Notes: a model not told the origin generated them from the letters alone. Counted from the stretch's first letter, positions 18,502 to 27,639 are shown. The stretch: DNA of 64,000 nt from Bacillota bacterium (GCA_023400235.1 JAEXFI010000043.1:62001-126000); one strand, 5' to 3'. Numbers and translations: made by a program.

Positions 18502-20130
18502 TTAGTTTAAAACTTCTCCATCTGCAAGACTTATTGGTGCAAGCAAATCATTACTAAAGCGGTCAAACACAAAAGCTTTTACAGAGTATGTAGCGTCTTT
18601 CGGATCTACATTAAAATATGCAGTAAATTCCTCTTTCGCTGTTATATCTCTTTGAAGAGCGACAATGCTTACCGGGGTGCTGCCTTTCATAAGCTGGAAA
18701 AGAACAACTTCCTGTCCGGAATGAGTTACTGCGCCTTCTGTTAAATCTACATTTACAGTCGCACGTATACCGCCGGTTCTGTCCAAAACACCGTCCGTTG
18801 TGATAGTAAACGCTTTAGGTGACTCTACCGGATTCCACAGGTAATCTTTAGCGAATATAGTGAACTGCTGGGCTGCTGTCATCATATCATGAGCCCCTGG
18901 AACCAGAACCGTCTCACTTGGGATTCCTCTGGATCTGAAATTGTCACGTATTGCGTTCCATGCGGTGAGGTCACCTTCGAAAGAACCACGACCCATGAAA
19001 ACAAATGGCACATTTGAGCCTGACATGGCTGCGATATTGTCATAATTCTCTGCAGTAAAGGAACCATTTCCAGAGAAAAATCCGTAGTATCCGAATGTAT
19101 TAACATAACTGTTCATTACATATGAGCCGGTCATTCCGCCCATTGAGAACCCTATATACGCACGTCCTGTACGCTCTTTCGATACATTGTACTCTGCCTC
19201 TATTTTGGGCAATATGGTATTAACCAGATTATCAGCTGCATTCTGCCTGTTATATGATGAAAAGCCCAGGGTTGCATCTGAAAAATGGTTACCCATGGTG
19301 ACAAGTATTGTCGGCTCTGTTTCACCCTTCGCAATCATGTTATCCAGAACGTTCGGAGCACTTCCCGGAATCATCCAGTCGGTTTCATCACCAAATATGC
19401 CATGAGCAGCATATATTACCTTATAAGGCTCCGCACGGTTTGCGTCATAACCCGCCGGCAAGTATATTCCAAGGTTAAACCCTTCACCGCCTAAACTAGT
19501 CGTGTAAGGTATATACTGGACAGTACCTCTTTTTGCAGCATCCGCTATAGGCAATTGATATTCCGCACGGCTTTCCAGTGTGGGGTCATTCTGTTTTGCA
19601 TCGTATGGCACATACACTGCATCGAGTACGTCATTATTATTTCTTACACGGAAAGGAGTAGAATTGTCATCAGTACCAACTGGTCTGAGATTCGTAGAAG
19701 CTGGATCCCAAATACGGTGATTGGTCCATCCCTGTGATGAATCCCATACACGGTACCAGTAACTCAAAGCACCTGCATGCATCGGTATCGTAACCGACCA
19801 ATTTCCATCTCCATCATTGACCATTTCTCTTAGGAATTCCGTGCCGCCTGTGTGGTACGTACCGGTCTTCCAATCCTCCGGCTGGAGTCTGATGGCACTG
19901 TTGGTAGTGGAGTCAAGCAGCGACAGGTCACCGCCAAGCTTTACTTGCTCGGCATTTGGATTGTGGTAAACAAATGTAACAGTGTAGCCTGTCGGTGAAG
20001 TAGAATCCGCCGTAACGCTAGGTCCTTCTATGGTATCTTGCGCAAAGGCGGTTATACCCCCTCCAAATGACGTGCATATGAGCAACGACAAAACAAGACT
20101 AATCATACGTTTTCCAATTACCTTTTTCAT
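18502..20130 (-). CDS. Secreted CE1-like esterase with N-terminal E-set domain and shared C-terminal beta domain (copy 2)
   Basis: A 542-residue exported protein (signal peptide MKKVIGKRMISLVLSLL...AFA). Residues about 35-165 resemble the E-set/CBM48-like domain found before many carbohydrate esterases (VTFVYHNPNAEQVKLGGD, YWYRVWD). Residues about 200-430 form a CE1 (esterase D) alpha/beta hydrolase with S329 in GFSMGG and a likely catalytic His in VPGAHDMM. The last 105 residues match the C-terminus of the esterase at 13176 almost residue for residue, whereas the catalytic domains differ. Family knowledge suggests a feruloyl or acetyl xylan esterase-type role. Its promoter carries a LacI-type operator at 20600-20611. 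Confidence 0.9.
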   Translation of the reverse strand: MKKVIGKRMISLVLSLLICTSFGGGITAFAQDTIEGPSVTADSTSPTGYTVTFVYHNPNAEQVKLGGDLSLLDSTTNSAIRLQPEDWKTGTYHTGGTEFLREMVNDGDGNWSVTIPMHAGALSYWYRVWDSSQGWTNHRIWDPASTNLRPVGTDDNSTPFRVRNNNDVLDAVYVPYDAKQNDPTLESRAEYQLPIADAAKRGTVQYIPYTTSLGGEGFNLGIYLPAGYDANRAEPYKVIYAAHGIFGDETDWMIPGSAPNVLDNMIAKGETEPTILVTMGNHFSDATLGFSSYNRQNAADNLVNTILPKIEAEYNVSKERTGRAYIGFSMGGMTGSYVMNSYVNTFGYYGFFSGNGSFTAENYDNIAAMSGSNVPFVFMGRGSFEGDLTAWNAIRDNFRSRGIPSETVLVPGAHDMMTAAQQFTIFAKDYLWNPVESPKAFTITTDGVLDRTGGIRATVNVDLTEGAVTHSGQEVVLFQLMKGSTPVSIVALQRDITAKEEFTAYFNVDPKDATYSVKAFVFDRFSNDLLAPISLADGEVLN

Positions 20131-20574
20131 TAAGACTTACCTCCTTGTTTTTCTTCCCTTTTTGTTTGACACTCAGACGTGAGTAACATATCAATATCAA
20201 TATGATCCTTTATTTATTGCCGCTTGTTGTATATTTAAACTTATGTCGATACATAAAGCTTACTTTGATGTTTCCCGGTAGTCCATAATACCTTTGCAAG
20301 AGCCGACTGCCGGACATGCCGGCAATACACTCCAGCCATTCAGCGCCAACATTCTTACAGCGGCCTAAAGGACAAAGGTTTCCTATGAATACAAGGGTTT
20401 TGCCATTCATGATTGCAGCTGCTGTACTCCTTCCAAAAGAGGATAAGCCGACAACAACCCCACATTTTTAAATACCATTATGCAGTTTCATTTGTCTTCT
20501 ATTTACTTCCTCCTCCCATAAAATAGGTTTATTTCTGGCGGCCACCTTGAGAACTTTTCAAGTTCCATAGTTGT
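20131..20574 (-). other. Long leader of esterase 2, unexplained content
   Basis: The promoter at 20575-20603 implies a leader of about 440 nt before the esterase start. It contains a hairpin (TGCCGG/CCGGCA around 20305-20325) and a frame open from about 20470 to 20210 that includes a 66-codon ORF from an ATG at 20410 without a good ribosome site (with CPLGRCKN and GLPGNIK). I do not recognise it and see no match to the c-di-GMP-I riboswitch core. It could be a structured RNA or decayed coding DNA. Confidence 0.3.
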
Positions 20575-20603
20575 ATTATAGAACTTTTAACTATATATGT
20601 CAA
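20575..20603 (-). promoter_or_regulatory. Sigma-A promoter of the esterase/S-layer cluster
   Basis: On the minus strand TTGACA (20598-20603), a 17-bp spacer and TATAAT (20575-20580) form a consensus promoter pointing at the esterase gene at 20130. The -35 box runs into the palindrome at 20600-20611, so a bound repressor would block it. Confidence 0.8.
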
Positions 20604-20611
20604 ACGTTTGA
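20600..20611. promoter_or_regulatory. LacI-type operator A (perfect palindrome)
   Basis: TCAAACGTTTGA is a perfect 12-bp palindrome with the central CG typical of LacI/GalR operators. Related sequences occur at 20796, 23899 and 27622, the last two placed identically on -35 boxes. The lacI-type gene at 20957 is the obvious candidate to bind them. Confidence 0.75.
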
Positions 20612-20795
20612 TATAAAAATTATAAAATTGGTCGGACTTAATGCTTAAAACCCGCATTTAGGAACTGAATTTAAGTAATCTATACCTGCTTAGTCAATAC
20701 TAAAATTCCCAGCAAACATACAATAATATCAATTTTTATAATAAATACCTACAAAATTACTGTATAGAATAGCCTTTTAACAACGTCATTTATCA

Positions 20796-20813
20796 TATAC
20801 CAACCGATTTATA
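20796..20813. promoter_or_regulatory. LacI-type operator D, upstream of the regulator
   Basis: On the minus strand this reads TATAAATCGGTTGGTAT, differing in few positions from operator B. It lies about 145 bp before the regulator start, upstream of its likely promoter, and suggests autoregulation. Confidence 0.5.
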
Positions 20814-20889
20814 CACTCATGGCTATTCAGCCTCCCATGCGGGTGCGAACAATTCTCGTCAAATTAAATATAACGGGCATATCATCCTT

Positions 20890-20918
20890 GACATATCATC
20901 CTTGACACATTAAGATAA
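20890..20918 (+). promoter_or_regulatory. Candidate promoter of the lacI-type gene
   Basis: TTGACA (20890-20895), a 17-bp spacer and TAAGAT (20913-20918). The -35 region lies in a 14-bp tandem duplication (TATCATCCTTGACA twice), which offers a second TTGACA at 20904. Confidence 0.45.
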
Positions 20919-20956
20919 TATATAATAAGAAAACAACAAGTAATAGGAGTGATTTT

Positions 20957-21928
20957 TTGTCTACAATAAATGACATCGCAAAAATTGTCGGGGTAAACGT
21001 AGCTACCGTTTCCAGAGTATTAAATAATAGAGGATATATTAGTGAAAATTTAAAAAGCAGAGTATATGCGGCCATGGAAGAATTGAACTATCAACCCAAC
21101 GAGATTGCACGTTCCCTCTCCAGGAAGAAATCTAATGTCATAGGTTTGATTATTCCAACCATTTCCCATCCTTTTTTCTCTGCAATTACTGAGTATATTG
21201 AGTACTATGCATACAAAGAAGGTTACAAAATTCTCCTTTGCATCTCGCAATTAGATGCAGTAAAAGAGAGCAATTACATTTCCCTTTTAAAAGCCAGTCA
21301 GGTAGACAGTATCATCATGGCCAGCCAGACCATAGATATAGCTAATTTTGACATTAATCTGCCAATGGTAACCTTTGAGCGAAAAATCGGAACTATTCCG
21401 TATGTCTGTTCAGATAATTACAACGGCGGGATGCTTGCAACTCGTCTTCTTATTGATAAGGGCTGCAAGAATCTGGCCTATATTGGTGGAAACTTAAAGT
21501 TGGATATGTTGTCAAACGCCCGCTATAAAGCTTTCAAGGACCTTTGTGAGGAGAATAAAATTTGGAATGTTAGTGCACAGACTGAAATCAATGGCTTTAA
21601 TAATGATGAATACACTAAAATCATTTCAGAACTGTTTAATGACTATACCAACATCGACGGAATTTTTTGCAGCAGTGATGTAATTGCTGCCTATGTTGCT
21701 AAAATCTGTATAAATTTAAAAAAACGTGTTCCTGAGGATGTACGTATTATTGGCTATGATGGTGTCGATCTTGGTGTCATATTTACACCCGCAATTACTA
21801 CAATCCGCCAATCTATCAAAGAAATGGCCGAAATGCTGATTGAGCTTTCAATTAAACAGATTGCAAAAAAGCCTGTACCGGATAAAGTTATTTTTCCAGT
21901 AACTCTTATAGAACGTGACACTACCTGA
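20957..21928 (+). CDS. LacI/GalR-family transcriptional regulator
   Basis: The start is TTG at 20957, 8 nt after AGGAGT. The 323-residue protein opens with a classic LacI helix-turn-helix and hinge (STINDIAKIVGVNVATVSRV, then LSRKKSNVIGLIIP) and continues as a periplasmic-binding-protein-like sugar sensor domain to the end, full length for the family. It sits among sucrose phosphorylase and a CUT1 sugar importer, and four LacI-type operators lie nearby, three of them on promoters. It probably represses sugar uptake, phosphorolysis and, notably, the secreted esterase/S-layer cluster until an inducing sugar binds. Confidence 0.95.
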   Translation: MSTINDIAKIVGVNVATVSRVLNNRGYISENLKSRVYAAMEELNYQPNEIARSLSRKKSNVIGLIIPTISHPFFSAITEYIEYYAYKEGYKILLCISQLDAVKESNYISLLKASQVDSIIMASQTIDIANFDINLPMVTFERKIGTIPYVCSDNYNGGMLATRLLIDKGCKNLAYIGGNLKLDMLSNARYKAFKDLCEENKIWNVSAQTEINGFNNDEYTKIISELFNDYTNIDGIFCSSDVIAAYVAKICINLKKRVPEDVRIIGYDGVDLGVIFTPAITTIRQSIKEMAEMLIELSIKQIAKKPVPDKVIFPVTLIERDTT

Positions 21929-21993
21929 TACAAATCCAAAAATAGGCATGAAAACCAACCTTCATATGACACCTGGCTTAAAAGAATAATTCA

Positions 21994-22035
21994 CCTTAGC
22001 ACAAAAATGTGGTCCAGATATTTTTTGTGCTAAGG
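21994..22035. terminator. Hairpin between the convergent lacI-type and sucrose phosphorylase genes
   Basis: CCTTAGCACAAAAA (21995-22008 region) pairs with TTTTTTGTGCTAAGG (22021-22035). A/T-rich arms and a position between two convergent stops fit a bidirectional terminator. Confidence 0.65.
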
Positions 22036-22091
22036 CTTGAACTGCAATTGACTTCAGTTAAATATATTTTTCTTATCTCAATAATATACAT

Positions 22092-23540
22092 TTATTCCAA
22101 TTCCAGCCGCACCATACTCCCATTTTCAGCCCTGTACAGCACCTTAAATTCGTAGGTTGACAGATCTGCGCATAAAACTGCCTCATATTCCCCAGTATTC
22201 CTGTGAATTTCCAATATGTTGTCCTCTGTCTCACTAATCAGGCATTCTCCGTCAAAGGCCTTATAATCATTTCTGAAACGCATCAGCGAGTACATTTTCC
22301 TCAGCACGGACCGTTCCATATTCTTCTCTATTTCTTCCAGCGTATAACAATGGCGGTTGATGTCTCTCCCCTGTTTTGTGGCTTCAAGCAGCTCAATGTC
22401 GTTTTCTCCTGCCAGCAGTCCAACATAATATACCTGCGGTATGCCCGGTGCAAAGAACTGTACTGCTCTTGCCAGCAAGTAGGCATCATCGTTATTTCCC
22501 AGAGCAGAATAGTAGGTACAGTTCATTTGGTATACATCCAGGTTATTGTACTCCGCTGTGTTGTATTTTCTTTTTACATTTGCACCCTTTTGGAAAAGCA
22601 AATCCTGCGTCAGCTTTATTTCATCATCTGTCAGAAGATCCTTAACATCTACAACACCTATTCCATCATGGGTATCAAGCGTAGTGAACTGCTTCCTCGG
22701 ACAGATGCGCAACCAGTTCTTCAGCCTTTCTCCCGAGCCCATATAGAGTGAATAAAGCAGGAGCATCGGAAGTCCAAAATCATATACCCAATAGCCCTGT
22801 TCAGCAATCTTGATCTGTATGGAATAATGCTCATGTATTTCTGGAAGCAGGGTAACCCCGTGAGGATTCAACAAATCTCTTATCTCCCTGATCATTTCCC
22901 ATATCTCAGGCTCAACAAAGAAACAGTTGGTTCCAGCCTTCTTTATTGCATAGGCAAAAGCATCAAGGCGTATAATAGAAGCGTTGTTTTTAACCATGTT
23001 CAATATGGTTTCTGACATAAACTTCTTTGTAACATGAGTATTTACATCAATATCAATCTGCTCCTCACTAAATGTACACCATATTTTTTCATTCGAGCCG
23101 TCACTAAATATAGCATCAATATAAGGTGCCCTGGGCTTGCGTTTATAAATCTTATCAATATCGGCTTGGGAATATTCTCCGCCCGGCCAGACTTCATCAA
23201 AGCGGATAAACATATCTCTATATTCTGATTTATCCTTGTTTTTAAGATAATCCATATAATAGTGAGATGACGATGATATATGATTAATCATAAAGTCAAA
23301 CATCAGGTAATAGGATTTTCCAATTTGGGCCACATCTTCCCAAGTGCCGAATTCTTCTTCCACAACATCATACCTTATCGGTGCAAATCCCCTGTCGGCA
23401 GATGACGGGAAAAATGGCAGGATATGCACTCCACCGACAATTCCCTTATAGTAGGTATCCAGTACCTTTTTCAAATCTTTTAAATTCCTACCCATGCTGT
23501 TCGCATAGGTAATCAGCATAATCTTGTTTTCTAAATTCAT
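22092..23540 (-). CDS. gtfA: Sucrose phosphorylase-type glucosyltransferase (GH13_18)
   Basis: A 482-residue (beta/alpha)8 enzyme, the usual length for sucrose phosphorylases. It begins NKIMLITYANSMGRNL, the hallmark start of the family. The nucleophile is D193 (RLDAFAY), the acid/base E234 (LLPEIHEH), and the third acid D292 lies in LDTHDGIG. The reaction would be sucrose plus phosphate to glucose 1-phosphate plus fructose in the cytosol, saving an ATP. Sucrose 6'-phosphate or glucosylglycerate phosphorylase activity cannot be excluded, because these share the same motifs. Its promoter at 23874-23902 carries LacI-type operator B, and the importer at 24314-27531 probably feeds it. Confidence 0.88.
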   Translation of the reverse strand: MNLENKIMLITYANSMGRNLKDLKKVLDTYYKGIVGGVHILPFFPSSADRGFAPIRYDVVEEEFGTWEDVAQIGKSYYLMFDFMINHISSSSHYYMDYLKNKDKSEYRDMFIRFDEVWPGGEYSQADIDKIYKRKPRAPYIDAIFSDGSNEKIWCTFSEEQIDIDVNTHVTKKFMSETILNMVKNNASIIRLDAFAYAIKKAGTNCFFVEPEIWEMIREIRDLLNPHGVTLLPEIHEHYSIQIKIAEQGYWVYDFGLPMLLLYSLYMGSGERLKNWLRICPRKQFTTLDTHDGIGVVDVKDLLTDDEIKLTQDLLFQKGANVKRKYNTAEYNNLDVYQMNCTYYSALGNNDDAYLLARAVQFFAPGIPQVYYVGLLAGENDIELLEATKQGRDINRHCYTLEEIEKNMERSVLRKMYSLMRFRNDYKAFDGECLISETEDNILEIHRNTGEYEAVLCADLSTYEFKVLYRAENGSMVRLELE

Positions 23541-23873
23541 ATTGTATTAATTCCCCGTTCTGCCTCTGTCGCTGGTGGCAAAAATAGTAATGAAAAATGG
23601 TGTGCGACCTTCACCATGCCTTACTGTACAAGCTGAAGTTTCTATCTCCATTTTTTAATATGCATATAGGCAGGCATGATATTAACATCATCTGAAGTAC
23701 AAGTTCTACAGAGGCAATCCTATTGTCTTGAAGTACCCTCTTCAAACAATGTCAAGCCAGTCATTTCCGACCCTTGTAATAGACGCTGTGCTTTCGCCCA
23801 GCCTAGAAGCAACTCCCAGATTTTTTATTAAAAAGTTGAAATATCGCAAGATACTTTAATGATAGATATACAT

Positions 23874-23902
23874 ATTATATATGCATCATTGCACTATGTC
23901 AA
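23874..23902 (-). promoter_or_regulatory. Sigma-A promoter of the sucrose phosphorylase gene
   Basis: Minus-strand TTGACA (23897-23902), 17-bp spacer, TATAAT (23874-23879). It leaves a leader of about 325 nt before the ATG at 23540. The -35 overlaps operator B. Confidence 0.8.
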
Positions 23903-23910
23903 CCGGTTTA
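23899..23910. promoter_or_regulatory. LacI-type operator B
   Basis: TCAACCGGTTTA, a near palindrome around a central CCGG, placed on the -35 box exactly as operators A and C are on theirs. Confidence 0.75.
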
Positions 23911-24313
23911 TATATTGCAAAAAATCCACCATATCATTATTCCGGTTTGCGAACAGAAAACTGATTAAGGGCGACAGTTCAGTAAAGATAATATCCAGTG
24001 AAGACCCCATATCAGAACTTCACTGTTCTCCTTTTCTGCTATAAAAGAAATTTTGAGATTAAGGCATTACGCTTGGACAATCAAGGGTATGCCCTTGACC
24101 AAAAAGCTCACGGACAAAATGAAGTTCCGAATGGTTAAAAGAAATAGCGAGTATAAAGCGACATTATAAGCCCTAATAACAGCATAATAAACCAGCTGTT
24201 GTAGAGATATTTTCTTTGATTATAGTCAAATGTTTCTATTTCAGGATATTCAAGTATGATAACTCCCGTTTTATTTCTGTTTACCTTGGCTTTAGCGCAG
24301 CTCTGCACATAAT

Positions 24314-25174
24314 TTACTTTATTGATCCAGATATTACTCCAGTTATAATATGCTTTTGCAGGAATAGGAATAAGGCCAGCAAGGGAATCATAGTCATTAA
24401 TAACCCAGCCATTAAAGGACCATAATCGGTAGCGTAAGATCCAAAAAAATTATATGTAGACAGCTGTAACGTTCTCAGGTTTGGTGACAGCAATATCAAG
24501 TTGGGCAGTAAGAAGTCGTTCCATATCCATAGGACATCCAATATAACGACGGTAATTGTCGTGTTTTTAAGTAGCGGAACAACAATCTTAAAAAAAGTTT
24601 GAATCCTTGTACATCCATCAATCACAGCCGCCTCTTCCAACTCAACGGGTATGCTCTTTATAAAACCATGATAGATAAAAACCGCCATGGATAAGCCAAA
24701 CCCTACATACATATATATCAATGAGCCCATATTATTAAACATATGTATATCCTTGAGGACTGGAATCCCGAAAAAGTCAAATGAGCTATAAACTTTAACT
24801 AAAGGTATCATAATCGCTTGAAAAGGAATTATCATGGAAGCCAGCATAAGGAAAAACATGAACCTATTAATTTTCCATTTATTTCTCACAAACAAATGTG
24901 CTGTCATTGAAGCCGCCAAATTAATGAATAAAGTGCTTAATACTGTTATAACTAATGTGTTATAAAAGGAATGCATAAAGTTCATCTTTTCAAAAGCATC
25001 TTTGAAATTACTAAGATTTAAACTAGTTGGTAAAGATAATGCGTCTGAGATAAATTCTGAAGTTGTTTTAAATGAATTTATTATAACAATAATAAACGGA
25101 AAAATAAAAATCAGGAAAAGGGAAAATACACAAATCGCAGCCACAAACCGAAATTTTTTTGAGTTTTTTTCCAT
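24314..25174 (-). CDS. CUT1 sugar ABC transporter permease, MalG/LacG type
   Basis: A 286-residue integral membrane protein with about six hydrophobic segments. The cytoplasmic loop EEAAVIDGCTRIQTFFKIVVP carries the conserved EAAxxDGA-type motif that docks to the ATPase. It is the usual length for the second permease of carbohydrate importers. It starts at the last base of the preceding permease gene (25174 shared), so translation is coupled. No ATPase gene is present; as in many Bacillota, a shared MsmK-type ATPase encoded elsewhere probably powers the system. Confidence 0.93.
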   Translation of the reverse strand: MEKNSKKFRFVAAICVFSLFLIFIFPFIIVIINSFKTTSEFISDALSLPTSLNLSNFKDAFEKMNFMHSFYNTLVITVLSTLFINLAASMTAHLFVRNKWKINRFMFFLMLASMIIPFQAIMIPLVKVYSSFDFFGIPVLKDIHMFNNMGSLIYMYVGFGLSMAVFIYHGFIKSIPVELEEAAVIDGCTRIQTFFKIVVPLLKNTTITVVILDVLWIWNDFLLPNLILLSPNLRTLQLSTYNFFGSYATDYGPLMAGLLMTMIPLLALFLFLQKHIITGVISGSIK

Positions 25175-26058
25175 TATGCTTCCACCTCCAGCTTTTGGCT
25201 AAAATAAACCTGAGTTAATGCTATAGCTGCGACTATTATAAACAAGAAAATTGCTTCGGCTTGTCCCGACCCATATCTTGATGATGTAAAAGCTTCGTTA
25301 TAAACGTGCATTGACAGCATTCTTGTAGTACCATATGGCCCTCCGTCTGTCAGTGCGAGGTTTACATCATAAACCATAAATGCTCTTTGCAAGGATAGAA
25401 ATGTACATATTACGAAGGAGGATGTCATTAATGGAAGCGTAATAGACTTGATTTTATGAAAGAAATTAGCCCCATCAATACTTGATGCTTCTATAAGTTC
25501 TTTTGGAATCATCATCAGACCTGCTATGTAAATAACCATCATATAACCGGCATATTGCCAGACAGTTGCAAATACCATGGCCCATTTGGCGCCAACAGCA
25601 TTTCCCAGCATCGAAACCGACAAAAATGATATCCCCAGCTTTTGACCCATTGTAGGTATAGCCGTGGAAAAGATAAATCTCCACACATAGCCCAGTGTAA
25701 TGCCTCCAATAAGATTTGGTATAAAAAAACCTGCCCTGAAAAAATTCTGAGCCTTTAGTCCATTTGTTAAAAAATATGCCAAAGCAAAAGCTATGACATT
25801 TATAATGAGAACAGAGAAGAATACATATTGGATCGTTACTGCTAATGAATCCCAAAACTTCTGATCCTTTAATACATACAAATAATTACTAAAACCTACA
25901 AAATCTTTGCTGTTACGTATCCCATCCCAATTCGTTGTAGTTAAGTAAACTCCATATATAAACGGAATAATAATTACAGTGAAAAATATAAATGTGGCAG
26001 GTCCAGCAAAAAACAAATAAGTTTTAATGTTATTTAAAGATCTGTTCATTTTTTTCAT
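25174..26058 (-). CDS. CUT1 sugar ABC transporter permease, MalF/LacF type
   Basis: A 294-residue membrane protein with a short N-terminal tail, six predicted segments and the docking loop ELIEASSIDGANFFHKIKSI (EAAxxDGA-like). Such permeases pair with the MalG-type protein encoded directly downstream. It is the second gene of a leftward operon binding protein-permease-permease. The regulator and sucrose phosphorylase nearby suggest that the cargo is sucrose or a related glucoside. Confidence 0.93.
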   Translation of the reverse strand: MKKMNRSLNNIKTYLFFAGPATFIFFTVIIIPFIYGVYLTTTNWDGIRNSKDFVGFSNYLYVLKDQKFWDSLAVTIQYVFFSVLIINVIAFALAYFLTNGLKAQNFFRAGFFIPNLIGGITLGYVWRFIFSTAIPTMGQKLGISFLSVSMLGNAVGAKWAMVFATVWQYAGYMMVIYIAGLMMIPKELIEASSIDGANFFHKIKSITLPLMTSSFVICTFLSLQRAFMVYDVNLALTDGGPYGTTRMLSMHVYNEAFTSSRYGSGQAEAIFLFIIVAAIALTQVYFSQKLEVEA

Positions 26059-26166
26059 TTTTATGCTCCTCCAGCAGCCGGTGAATATTAGCAGTAAATA
26101 ACGGAAAGATATTTTTCACCTCCGTTATTTACTGCTATTTTGTAGAATGAATAATTGCAATTTATA

Positions 26167-27531
26167 TTACTTTACAGTTTTCCAATAGTCTTGAACTGTT
26201 TTAGAAAGTTCTGCTTTATCGGACTTTCCAGCCAGGTATTTAAGCATTCCTTCTCCTACATTTTTGCCGAAATCAGCAGGCACTCCATAGAACCTTAATG
26301 TGTTTCCTTCTTTTACATATGATTGTACTGCCTTTGATAATGGATCTGTAGGTTCTACCGGAATATTCTTAAATGCTGGTATAATATTAGACTTTACAAC
26401 TAATGCATCGTTGCCCTGAGCATCATATACTAACCAATTAAGAAACATTCTGGCAGCCTGCTGCTGAATTTCAGTGTTCTGCGTCTTGTCTATGCCAACA
26501 ACCTTTGTTACGCCTGCTGAAATCCCTGTATTTCCGTAAGTTGCCGGATCATTGCTAACCGGAACAGGTATAATACCATATTCCCCATTGTTTGTGTCAA
26601 AGCTGCTCATTGCGCCCCACGCCCAGTTACCCTGGAACATAAATGCAAACTGGCCCGTTGCAAATAATTCGCAGGTTTTTTCATATGTCTTTGAAAGTGG
26701 GTCAGCTTTAAAGCTGTTGTATTTGGCAAATAAGTCAAAAGTAGATATCAGGCCATTAAATACAGCATCCTTTGATAAATCAATTGAACCGGCTTTCAAA
26801 TTCTCTACATACTTGTCAGTTACTGCATTATCTTTATCCTGGTCCACTATAGCTAATGAAGAGAAATGGTCTCCAACAGACCATGACATAGGTCCAACGC
26901 CAATCGGAGAAATCGAAGCAGCTTCTAAAGCTTTAAAAGCTGTCTCAAGATCAGCTGTTGTTTTAATGGCAGCAGGATCAACATTAGCTTTTGCTAATAA
27001 GGTCTTGTTGTAGAAGAGACCGAAGCCTTCCACAGCAAATGGGAAAGTAACAATTTTTCCGTCAGCTTTGCAGGTATCCAAATTTACAGCTGCATCTGCA
27101 ACCCACTTTTCATTTGATAAATCAAGAAGCTTGTCTTTTAATTGGGGGACATTTCCACCATCCATCATTATCAAGGTAGGAGCACTATCTGCCGCATACA
27201 TTGACATCGCTTTTTCGAAAGGACTTGTTCCTGCAGGAGCAACAAACGATTCAACTGTGATATTCGGATACTTTGACATAAAATCTTTAGCAGCTTGCTG
27301 CATCTGAGGATCAATCTCACCTTTAGAATTTAGAAAGGATATTTTTACTTCCTTGCCGCCAGTTAGATCATCTGAAGCTGTCGAGGAATCTGACGCAGTT
27401 GTTGTGGATGCGGACACACTGTTACTTGCTGTTGTATCACTTGCACTCGAGCTTGACCCTCAACCAGTTAGTATTAGAGAAATAGCCATTACAGTAGATA
27501 CACACAAAGATAAAACTTTAATCTTCTTCAT
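26167..27531 (-). CDS. CUT1 sugar-binding lipoprotein with in-frame TGA at the lipobox cysteine
   Basis: From the ATG at 27531 (GGAGG site upstream) the frame reads MKKIKVLSLCVSTVMAISL, then ILTG, then TGA at 27460-27462, then GSSSSASDTTASNS and a full-length extracellular sugar-binding protein to 26167. Every other residue fits a lipoprotein signal; the TGA occupies the place of the invariant lipobox Cys (one base from TGC or TGT). The mature part (about 430 residues) has the solute-binding fold, with ITVESFVAPAGTSPFEKAMSMY and NWAWGAMSSFD. Without suppression the product cannot be exported, because the next in-frame starts lie after the signal. A point mutation or a base-call error is the simplest explanation. 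Confidence 0.85.
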
Positions 27532-27596
27532 ATTTTTCCTCCAAATATTTTTTTGTCAAAGATGGCCATCTTTAAACCGCTTACTGAACTAACTAA

Positions 27597-27625
27597 ATTA
27601 TATATCCTTTTATTTTATATGTCAA
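27597..27625 (-). promoter_or_regulatory. Sigma-A promoter of the CUT1 importer operon
   Basis: Minus-strand TTGACA (27620-27625), 17-bp spacer, TATAAT (27597-27602), 66 bp before the binding-protein start. Confidence 0.8.
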
Positions 27626-27635
27626 CCGTATTGCA
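27622..27635. promoter_or_regulatory. LacI-type operator C
   Basis: Minus-strand TGCAATACGGTTGACATA region. It shares CGGTTGACATA with operator B and the same placement over the -35 box, but its distal half is less symmetric. Confidence 0.65.
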
Positions 27636-27639
27636 TATT

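Larger units (their letters stand above)
23541..24313. other. 773-bp gap: gtfA leader and promoter, otherwise nothing recognised
   Basis: Besides the promoter and operator at 23874-23910 it holds a short inverted repeat (TCAAGGG/CCCTTGA, 24081-24098) downstream of the permease. On the minus strand around 23710-23830 a short open stretch (ending ...LTLFEEGTSRQ-stop) may be decayed coding DNA, but I cannot assign it. Confidence 0.35.

Noticed and set aside
20210..20410. 66-codon minus-strand ORF in the esterase leader
   Set aside because: No ribosome site and no recognised family. It is noted only as part of the unexplained leader.
22035..22056. CAATTGACTT sequence resembling a MITE end
   Set aside because: No inverted partner within about 250 bp and only 10 bases match; probably chance.
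27460..27462. Selenocysteine at the lipobox
   Set aside because: No SECIS-like structure was found by eye, and a lipid-modified Sec is not known to me. A point mutation or base-call error is more likely, so I report only the anomaly.
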